The notes beneath the pieces are model-generated. The model did not search any database. It was not told where the DNA came from and saw nothing but the letters and a program-made list of their open reading frames with translations. From a bacterium (GTDB taxonomy: Bacteria > Bacillota_I > Bacilli_A > RF39 > UBA660), in NCBI GenBank assembly GCA_029100545.1, contig JAQXPH010000014.1:1-55703 (forward strand): 55,703 nt of DNA, given 5' to 3'. The position numbers were made by a program, and so were the translations under genes. Positions 48,360 to 55,703 of this stretch are shown here, piece after piece; positions within the stretch are counted from its first letter, which is position 1, and each line of letters begins with the position of its first letter.

Positions 48360-49038
48360 ATGCACTATTTGAACAATTTACATTTTCTACATAAAATGTA
48401 CCTTTAAAAGTTTTCCCAGCAAGTTGATTTTGATCTATAGTTAAATTATAAAATTTAAAAGCTATATTCCAAGATTTTGTTGTTCCAGTTGTTGAAGTAT
48501 CTGATATTGTAGCACCACTTACAATAACTTTTTTTTCATTAATATTAGCTGTTTTACTAGTCCAACCATCAGATGTATCATAATTAAAATTCTTTTCAGT
48601 TTCATAATTATTTGTACCGCTACTTCCTGTCATAGTTAAAGTAAACTCTTTTTGCAATGCATCAGTAACAGTTGTAGGACTTTGACCATAAATGCTTGAA
48701 TCACTTGCATATTCAAATGCTATATCATATGTACATGTTGATGTAACATTTAATGAACCAGAAGTAAGGGTTACATTTAAAAGTGTACTATTACTTGTTG
48801 TCATATCTTCATTACCAGCGACAAACTCAGTCATATTTCTAGCGGGAACAGTAAGTTCAAGATCTACCCCACTTGAAACAAAAATTGATTCACTACCTTC
48901 ATCTATTGTAATATTAACCTCTAATTTATTTGATACATCTTCAGTAAAAGTACCAAAATATGCAAAAGCAGCTCCTATAAATATTAATAGGAGAAAAATA
49001 GAACAAATAATTGTAATAATATTATTCTTTTTACTCAT
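48358..49038 (-). CDS. Secreted TasA/CalY-like protein
   Basis: IITIICSIFLLLIFIGAAFAYFGTFTED followed by beta-rich Ser/Thr-rich body. Confidence 0.5.
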   Translation of the reverse strand: MSKKNNIITIICSIFLLLIFIGAAFAYFGTFTEDVSNKLEVNITIDEGSESIFVSSGVDLELTVPARNMTEFVAGNEDMTTSNSTLLNVTLTSGSLNVTSTCTYDIAFEYASDSSIYGQSPTTVTDALQKEFTLTMTGSSGTNNYETEKNFNYDTSDGWTSKTANINEKKVIVSGATISDTSTTGTTKSWNIAFKFYNLTIDQNQLAGKTFKGTFYVENVNCSNSA

Positions 49039-49105
49039 TACTATTCCTACTCTATTTTAAGTATAACATATTATTTAATAATAGTTAATAAAAATTTAAC
49101 TTTAT

Positions 49106-49459
49106 TTATCTAATTATAACTGATTCAAAGTATTTTTCTTGAAATTCAGTTAAAGCTCTAATTGCATCATCAGAATACATTTTACCATCTTTTGATACAA
49201 TTAATTTATCATCATCGTCATTTATTCTATGAATTATAGCTATAACTTTTCCTTTACTTTTTGAAACAGGTTCAAATTCTCCTACTAAATAGGCATCTAG
49301 TTCTTCACCATCACCACTTATAGTATTAGGAATAAATCCATAATTTAACATATACATAAATCCATGTTTAGGATGTCTAGTTCCTAATTGTCTATCTATT
49401 TCAATAAACACTTCTTTACCTAAATAATCATTTGCATTTACTTTTTCCATTTTTTCCAA
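49106..49459 (-). CDS. Inorganic pyrophosphatase-like small protein
   Basis: VFIEIDRQLGTRHPKHGFMYMLNYGFIPNTISGDGEELDAYLVG. Confidence 0.75.
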   Translation of the reverse strand: MEKMEKVNANDYLGKEVFIEIDRQLGTRHPKHGFMYMLNYGFIPNTISGDGEELDAYLVGEFEPVSKSKGKVIAIIHRINDDDDKLIVSKDGKMYSDDAIRALTEFQEKYFESVIIR

Positions 49460-49514
49460 TCAACCATTATAAAATTACTTACATATATACATTATTTTTT
49501 TATCAAATAAAACC

Positions 49515-50672
49515 TTACTTTTTTACACCCTTACTACCATTAAATCCTTCTAAAACATTTGATTCAAATGAAGTAGATTTTTTACTCTTATTTTGATATT
49601 TTTTTATACCTAAATCAATTATTTGTGAAAGCATATCTTTATAACTTATTCCTGTAGGAGTCCATAAATAAAATGATAAAGAACCTGGAATAATATTAAG
49701 TTCATTTAAATAAACTTCATTTGTTTTTTCATCAAGTAAATAATCAATTCTTACTACTCCTGTAGTATTTAAAGCTTTGCATGCTTTTATTGAAATATCT
49801 TGAATTTCACAAGTTAATTTTTTAGATATATCTGCTGGAACTTTTCTTCCTGTTGAAGCCATACCTTTACTTTTTCCATTTGATAAATATTTATCTTTAA
49901 AAGAAAGTATTTCATCTGATGAGTAAACCTGTTCAATTAAACTTGCTTCATAATGATAGTTATCTCCTAAAACAGAACAATTGAGTTCTTTTAAATTTTC
50001 AATTACTTTTTCAACTATTATTTTTTCATCATAATTAAGTGCTTCTTCAATTGCTTCACAAAGATTATTTTTATTATTTACAACACTTATTCCTACACTA
50101 CTTCCTTGTCTTGCCGGTTTAACAATAACAGGATATTTTAATTTTGAAACATTTTTAATAATTTCATCACTATCAGCTAAATAATCGCTTTCATAAAAAT
50201 AATAATATGGTACAACATTTATTCCATTTTCTTTTAATACTGCTTTTTGAAATACTTTATCTTGACCTATTGCACTTGCATATAAATCACTTTCACAATA
50301 AGGTGCACCAATAGTTTCTAAAAAGCCAGCAATTGAACCATCTTCTGTATTATAACCATGAAGTACTGGAAAGAAAATATCAATTTTACTTACTGTATTA
50401 TATGGAATATGTTTTTTCATTAAACAAAATGAATTATCTTTTTTTGTAATAACTACTTCAGTTGCATTCTTATTAATTAATTTTAAATTTTTAAATGTTT
50501 CAATGTTTTTTAAATTATCTCCTGTATAAAAATTACCATCTTTTGAAATATATATTGCCACTATTTCATATTTGTCGTTATCAATATTATTCATAGCTTG
50601 AATAGCACTAATAATACTAATTTCATGTTCTGTACTAATACCCCCAAAAATAAATCCAACATTAATTTTCAT
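49515..50672 (-). CDS. ddl: D-alanine--D-alanine ligase
   Basis: GGISTEHEISIISA; FPVLHGYNTEDGSIAGFLE; VKPARQGSSVGIS; YLNELNIIPGS. Confidence 0.95.
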   Translation of the reverse strand: MKINVGFIFGGISTEHEISIISAIQAMNNIDNDKYEIVAIYISKDGNFYTGDNLKNIETFKNLKLINKNATEVVITKKDNSFCLMKKHIPYNTVSKIDIFFPVLHGYNTEDGSIAGFLETIGAPYCESDLYASAIGQDKVFQKAVLKENGINVVPYYYFYESDYLADSDEIIKNVSKLKYPVIVKPARQGSSVGISVVNNKNNLCEAIEEALNYDEKIIVEKVIENLKELNCSVLGDNYHYEASLIEQVYSSDEILSFKDKYLSNGKSKGMASTGRKVPADISKKLTCEIQDISIKACKALNTTGVVRIDYLLDEKTNEVYLNELNIIPGSLSFYLWTPTGISYKDMLSQIIDLGIKKYQNKSKKSTSFESNVLEGFNGSKGVKK

Positions 50673-52241
50673 TTATTCCTCCGTATATAAATCTGGTAAA
50701 TCATTTTCAATTAAAATTGTACATTTTTTATTACCAGATGTATTCATTATATCATTATATGCAAGCATAAATCTATTATATTCATAAATTTTAGCATTAG
50801 GTTTAACACTTAATATACCTTCCTTTATTGGTTTACATCTTTCTTTACCAATTAAATATATTTCATCACATACACTTGCAATTTTCTTACCAAATTCATT
50901 ATTTAATTTAGCCTCTTCTTTACCCATTTCAACCATTCCAGGTGTAATAATAATTTTTTTACCTTCCATTAAAGATAATACATCTAAAGCATTATTGGCG
51001 CCTACTGGATTAGAATTATAACTATCATCAATAATAACTAGATTTTTTTGAGATTTTATTTCAAGTCGATGAGAAATAGGTTTAATATTTTTTATTCCTT
51101 GTTTAATTTCTTTTAAAGAAAGTCCTAATTCTTTTGCTAAAGCACATGAAGATAATATATTATAAATATTTTTTTCGCCAAGAAGTATAGTATTAACTTC
51201 AATTTCATCTTTACCAAAACATAATTTAAAAGTAGTACCTTTATTTGTAATTTTAATATCTTTAGCCATTACATCAGCTTTATTCTTTATACCAATCCAT
51301 ATTACTTTAACTTTATTAGATAATTTATATTTTTTCATATATTCATCATCTTTATTTAAAATTAAAATACCATCTTTAGGAAGACTTCCAGCAAGTTCAA
51401 ATTTAGTTTTGCAAATATTTTCTATATTTTTAAATGTATCTAAATGAGCAGGACCAATACTTGTAATTATTCCATATTTAGGTTTTACAATATCGCATAT
51501 TTCTTTTATTTCACCTTTTGCTCTTGCACCCATTTCACATATAAAATAATCATTAAAAATAGTATTTTGGCTATTTATTGTCATAACCACACCATTTGGC
51601 GTATTAAAACTATTTGGAGTATAAAATCCTTTATATTTTACACTTAAAATACTTTCTAAAATCATTTTAGTACTAGTTTTACCAAAAGAACCCGTTATAC
51701 CAATAATATTAATATTATTCATTTTATTAAGTTTTTCTAAAGCCATACCCTTATAATAATTAAAAATAAATTTTTCTACTGGAGTAAGTAGTGATATAAT
51801 TAAAATAAGAATAAATGGATTTAAAGTTATATATAAAAGAAGTAATCCACACATATAAGTTATATTTAATTTTACTATAAATAAAAGAAGTATAATATAA
51901 AATATTACATCTAATGAAAGTATTCTAATAAGTCTTTTTGTATATTTTAAAGGTAGTTTTTCTTGATGATGAACAAAACTAAAATAACTACTTAATAATA
52001 ATATAAACATTATTACAAAGAAATATAAAAATAATATATTTGTAAACTCAGTAAAAAATAATAAAGATAAACCAAATAAGAATTTTAATAAATATAAATT
52101 ATAATTTTTCTTAATATCTTTCATTAAAAAAGAAAAATATTTATTTTTTTCATTATAAACATTTTGCTGAAGCATTTGAAGTTCAAAAAGCATACATATT
52201 ATAAATAAAATAGTTATAAAAATTAAACAAATATATTTCAT
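50673..52241 (-). CDS. murF: MurF-like UDP-MurNAc-tripeptide--D-Ala-D-Ala ligase with N-terminal TM region
   Basis: IIGITGSFGKTSTKMILESIL; FNTPNGVVMTIN; VIIDDSYNSNPVGANNALDVL. Confidence 0.9.
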   Translation of the reverse strand: MKYICLIFITILFIICMLFELQMLQQNVYNEKNKYFSFLMKDIKKNYNLYLLKFLFGLSLLFFTEFTNILFLYFFVIMFILLLSSYFSFVHHQEKLPLKYTKRLIRILSLDVIFYIILLLFIVKLNITYMCGLLLLYITLNPFILILIISLLTPVEKFIFNYYKGMALEKLNKMNNINIIGITGSFGKTSTKMILESILSVKYKGFYTPNSFNTPNGVVMTINSQNTIFNDYFICEMGARAKGEIKEICDIVKPKYGIITSIGPAHLDTFKNIENICKTKFELAGSLPKDGILILNKDDEYMKKYKLSNKVKVIWIGIKNKADVMAKDIKITNKGTTFKLCFGKDEIEVNTILLGEKNIYNILSSCALAKELGLSLKEIKQGIKNIKPISHRLEIKSQKNLVIIDDSYNSNPVGANNALDVLSLMEGKKIIITPGMVEMGKEEAKLNNEFGKKIASVCDEIYLIGKERCKPIKEGILSVKPNAKIYEYNRFMLAYNDIMNTSGNKKCTILIENDLPDLYTEE

Positions 52242-52254
52242 TATTTCACCCTTT

Positions 52255-52977
52255 CTAATCTAAAAAATTATGTAAAATAGCTATTGTTTGATTTAAATTT
52301 TCTAAATAGGCATAGTGATGTGCATTATCATATTTTACAAGTCCTGCATCCTCAATTAATTTTTCAAGATCTTGAGCTTCTTTTAATGGAACATCTTTAT
52401 CAAGAGAACCATAAATTAATAAAGTAGGACATTTAATATTTTTTGCATAATTAGTTAAATCTTCATTAACTATTTTTACTAAACTACCACGATTAATTTC
52501 ACTAGCGTTTTTATAATCACTTGAACCCCATTTATTTCTTAAATAATTAGTAAGTTTTTTTAAGCAAGGTATTTTTTTTACTAGTTTATATATTTTTACT
52601 TTTAAATTAGGTTTTTTATTCTTACTAGGTCTAAATGGTGCTGATAATAATACTACTTTTTTAGCACCATAAATTGAAGCATAACTAATAGCTACTCTTC
52701 CACCAAAAGAATGTCCAATTAAAATTGGATTTTTTACTTTTAAACTTGTTAAAAAATCATGTAAACATTTTGCATAATCTGTTGTAGACCAAAATGAGTC
52801 TGGCTCAGGAGTTTTGCCAAAACCAGGAAAATCCAGAACAATTATACGATATTCTTTTTCAAATGGATGACCAAGCATATCCATCATTTCAATATTTTGA
52901 CCCCATCCATGTAATAAAACAATTATGCCTTTTTTATTTACTCCATAATCAACATAATTTATATCTTTTATATTCAT
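52255..52977 (-). CDS. Alpha/beta hydrolase
   Basis: IIVLLHGWGQNIEMM; ILIGHSFGGRVAISYAS; LIYGSLDKDVPL. Confidence 0.9.
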   Translation of the reverse strand: MNIKDINYVDYGVNKKGIIVLLHGWGQNIEMMDMLGHPFEKEYRIIVLDFPGFGKTPEPDSFWSTTDYAKCLHDFLTSLKVKNPILIGHSFGGRVAISYASIYGAKKVVLLSAPFRPSKNKKPNLKVKIYKLVKKIPCLKKLTNYLRNKWGSSDYKNASEINRGSLVKIVNEDLTNYAKNIKCPTLLIYGSLDKDVPLKEAQDLEKLIEDAGLVKYDNAHHYAYLENLNQTIAILHNFLD

Positions 52978-53016
52978 AATTCACTTCCAAACTTTTCAAG
53001 AAAATTATATCATATT

Positions 53017-55275
53017 TTATTTAAAAAGCCCATCATATATTTGTGAGAAATTATTTACCATTATTATTTCAATATTATCAAGTATTTCACTCATTAAATT
53101 TTGTACTTCACCACTGTTAGCAGAAGGTACATATATTTTATTAATACCCATTTCAACCGCAGATGTAATTTTTTCTTTTAAACCACCAATAGGTAAAATA
53201 TCTCCTTTTAAAGAAAGTTCTCCAGTAAAAGCAATTGATGAAGGAATTTTTTTCTTATTAATTAAGGATAATAATGCAACTGCAATACTTACTCCTGCTG
53301 AAGGTCCATCTTTTTTTAAGGCAGTTTCCATAAAATGAATATGAATATCCTGACTTTTTAAATCGATATTATAATTACTTATTAAATAACTTATTACTAC
53401 TTGCACGCTTTCCTTTAAAACTTCTTGAGCACCACCAGTTATAATTATTTTACCTGTTCCTTTATATTTAGCTACTTCAATATGAGATAATTTCCCTCCC
53501 ATAGTAGTGTATGCTAGGCAATTAACTATGCCACATGAAGTAACTTCAGGTAAATAATTATATTCTTTATTTTCTAAATATTTATTTACATGTAAAATAG
53601 TAATATTTTTTACATCTTTTTCATAAACCATTACTTTTCTTATTAATCTATCTAAAACTCTTTTAAGTTCACGAACACCTGGTTCTTTTGTATAATTTAA
53701 TATAACATATTCAAGTACTTCTTTACTTACTCTCAAATCTGAATTATATTCTTTTAAAATATTTTTAACTAAATAGTTTTTAGCAATATCTATTTTTTGG
53801 GATACTAAATAACCATCCATTTTAATAATTTCTAAACGATCTAGTAATGTTAATGGAATACCTTCTTCATTATTTGCTGTCAAGATAAACATAACTTTAG
53901 ATAAATCAAATGGTTCTTCAATATAATTATCAACAAAATATTTATTTTGAACATCATCAAGAATTTCTAAAAGAGTTGAAGCTGGATCTCCTTTATAATC
54001 TTTAACCATTTTATCTACTTCATCAATTAAAATAACCGGATTATTAACTTTACATTTAATAATTGCTTGCATGATTTTACCAGGTGATGATCCAAGATAA
54101 GTTTTTCTTGACCCAATAAGTTCAGTTGAATCATTTAATCCTCCAACACTTATTTTATAAAAAGGGCGATTTAAAGCTTTTGCAATAGAGGATGCAATTG
54201 AAGTTTTTCCAACGCCAGGCATACCTAATAAACATATTATTGGTGATGATATATTTGGATTTTTTTTAAGTAAATAAACATATTCAATTATTCTATTTTT
54301 TACTTCTTTAAGACCATAATGACTTTCATTAAGTATAGTAGATACTTTACTAGTATTTAAACAAACTTCACTTGATTTATTCCATGGTAAATTTAAAATA
54401 GTATCTAAATAATTTTTAATTACACTACTTTCTGGACTATAATCTGAACATACTGAATATTTATCTATTTCATTATTTAACTTATATCTTGTTTTTTCAT
54501 CAATTTCTAATTTAGCAAGTTTTTCTCTTAATAAACTAATTTCACTTTCTTTTGTATTACCAAGTTCTTTATTAATTTCTTTTAATTTTTCTTTTAAAAT
54601 ATATTCTCTTTGACCATTTTCAATATTTTCTTGTAAATGTTCATCAAGTTCTCTATCTATATTACAAATATTAATTTCTTCATTTAAATCATTTATTAAA
54701 TCATTTGCCCTATTTAATGGATTTATTGTTTCCATATATAAAAGTTTTTTATTAAAAGAAAAAGGTAGAAAAGATGCAATAATATCAGTTAAATAATCAA
54801 GTGTTTTTAATTCATTTATATTTTTTAAAATACTATTTGATACATTTTTATTAAGTGTAATATATTCTTTTAAAAGCTGAGTTAATTTTCTTTTTATTGC
54901 TGTTTCATTTGCTTTAGAAAAAACAGGTAAATCTATTACATCAACCATACATTTTAATATATTAGTATTTTTATTTTGAAAATATTTTTGAATACTTACT
55001 CTATTTTCACCTTTTAATATAACTCTTAAATTATTATTAGGAAGTTCAACTTTACTTTTTATTAAAGCAATTACACCTACTTTAGGAAGATCCTCTATAG
55101 AAGGATCACTTTCTAAACTATTTTTTGGAGCAATTACTAATATTTTATTTTCATTATTTTTACAAGATAATTTTATAATTTTTTTACTATGTTCATTACT
55201 TAAATCAATTTTAATTTCTTGATTAGGAAGAATAACAAGTTCATTAAGGATAAAAACAGGTAATAAATTATTCAT
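53017..55275 (-). CDS. lon: Lon protease
   Basis: ICLLGMPGVGKTSIASSIAKALNRPFYKISVGG; KKDGPSAGVSIAVALLSL. Confidence 0.97.
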   Translation of the reverse strand: MNNLLPVFILNELVILPNQEIKIDLSNEHSKKIIKLSCKNNENKILVIAPKNSLESDPSIEDLPKVGVIALIKSKVELPNNNLRVILKGENRVSIQKYFQNKNTNILKCMVDVIDLPVFSKANETAIKRKLTQLLKEYITLNKNVSNSILKNINELKTLDYLTDIIASFLPFSFNKKLLYMETINPLNRANDLINDLNEEINICNIDRELDEHLQENIENGQREYILKEKLKEINKELGNTKESEISLLREKLAKLEIDEKTRYKLNNEIDKYSVCSDYSPESSVIKNYLDTILNLPWNKSSEVCLNTSKVSTILNESHYGLKEVKNRIIEYVYLLKKNPNISSPIICLLGMPGVGKTSIASSIAKALNRPFYKISVGGLNDSTELIGSRKTYLGSSPGKIMQAIIKCKVNNPVILIDEVDKMVKDYKGDPASTLLEILDDVQNKYFVDNYIEEPFDLSKVMFILTANNEEGIPLTLLDRLEIIKMDGYLVSQKIDIAKNYLVKNILKEYNSDLRVSKEVLEYVILNYTKEPGVRELKRVLDRLIRKVMVYEKDVKNITILHVNKYLENKEYNYLPEVTSCGIVNCLAYTTMGGKLSHIEVAKYKGTGKIIITGGAQEVLKESVQVVISYLISNYNIDLKSQDIHIHFMETALKKDGPSAGVSIAVALLSLINKKKIPSSIAFTGELSLKGDILPIGGLKEKITSAVEMGINKIYVPSANSGEVQNLMSEILDNIEIIMVNNFSQIYDGLFK

Positions 55276-55371
55276 AGGTTATTCTCCCTTCAAATTTAAG
55301 ATTTATTATAATTATCAATTATTATTTTGTAAATACAAATGACATTAATTTGACACTTTTTATTTAATAAA

Positions 55372-55418
55372 AAAATGTGAAACATTTTAAAGTATTTTTT
55401 ATTTTGTTTCACATAAAT
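55372..55418 (-). terminator. Probable intrinsic terminator
   Basis: Minus ATGTGAAAC...GTTTCACATTTTTTT, 9-bp stem plus T-tract. Confidence 0.5.
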
Positions 55419-55525
55419 TTATTTTCTATTGCTTTTTTTCATTAAATTGTTATTTTTATTTTTTCAGCTGACGCCAAAAGGAGTTTTGGCGCCTCCTATT
55501 AGAGCAAACTGACTCTATTACTGCG

Positions 55526-55702
55526 TTAACTTACAACATAAACGTCATCATATGTTCCTGATCCTGATAACTTGGCATTAGAGGAAAGTGTTACTACGCC
55601 ACGCGCACCAATATGAGTTTCATTAATACCAACATCGCCACGATAAAGACCAATAATGTGATTCAAACTAAGCACATAAGCAGAATTACCAATAAACCCA
55701 GT
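55526..55702 (-). CDS. C-terminal fragment of a possible phage/surface structural protein, truncated by window end
   Basis: Frame reads TGFIGNSAYVLSLNHIIGLYRGDVGINETHIGARGVVTLSSNAKLSGSGTYDDVYVVS*. Confidence 0.4.
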   Translation of the reverse strand, partial: TGFIGNSAYVLSLNHIIGLYRGDVGINETHIGARGVVTLSSNAKLSGSGTYDDVYVVS

Positions 55703-55703
55703 A

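Noticed and set aside
616-52979. Many plus-strand ORFs of 60-150 aa (e.g. 616-819, 5504-5689, 17826-18287, 48692-49060)
   Set aside because: They lie antisense to convincing minus-strand genes, have low-complexity hydrophobic translations and no recognisable motifs.
55372-55418. parS-like half-sites (GTGAAACA ... TGTTTCAC) upstream of lon
   Set aside because: Half-sites are in the wrong arrangement and ~22 nt apart; a terminator stem with T-tract explains them better.
1-55703. CRISPR array, tRNA or rRNA genes
   Set aside because: No regularly spaced direct repeats of CRISPR type, and no tRNA/rRNA-like sequence recognised by eye; a tRNAscan run would be decisive.

Overview
AT-rich, Firmicutes-like (Bacilli / Mycoplasmatota-like) chromosomal window, mostly coded on the minus strand. 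Three parts stand out. (1) About 678-13771 is a ~13.1 kb integrative mobilizable element inserted inside dinD. A 7-bp core (TTTCTTG) occurs at both junctions, the attP arms are a 13-bp perfect inverted repeat, and excision in silico restores a continuous DinD reading frame. The element carries a nonsense-interrupted serine recombinase, a decayed MobV/Pre relaxase, and a tightly coupled operon: RelA/SpoT homolog, truncated AlaRS-like protein, MccF-like S66 peptidase, SAM methyltransferase and two Dcd-like proteins. A separately promoted divergent LysRS follows. The operon has a leader-peptide/terminator attenuator with a Cys-Cys-Cys run. I consider this operon the best candidate for an undescribed system. 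(2) 21372-30646 is a ten-gene cluster: UDP-sugar dehydrogenase, radical SAM, PHP, glycosyltransferase, Gfo/Idh, HprK-like, MDR-like, HAD, second HprK-like and APH-like kinase. It sits behind a consensus promoter and a terminator-containing leader; the HAD gene apparently has an AUU start. (3) The rest is largely housekeeping: rplS, lepB, tag, HelD, ftsW/rodA, def, a phosphorelay trio, obgE-rpmA-prp-rplU-spoIVFB/FA-mreDC, gspE, ddl, murF and lon. The last ~230 bp has a different base composition. All family calls come from reading motifs by eye; no database search was run.
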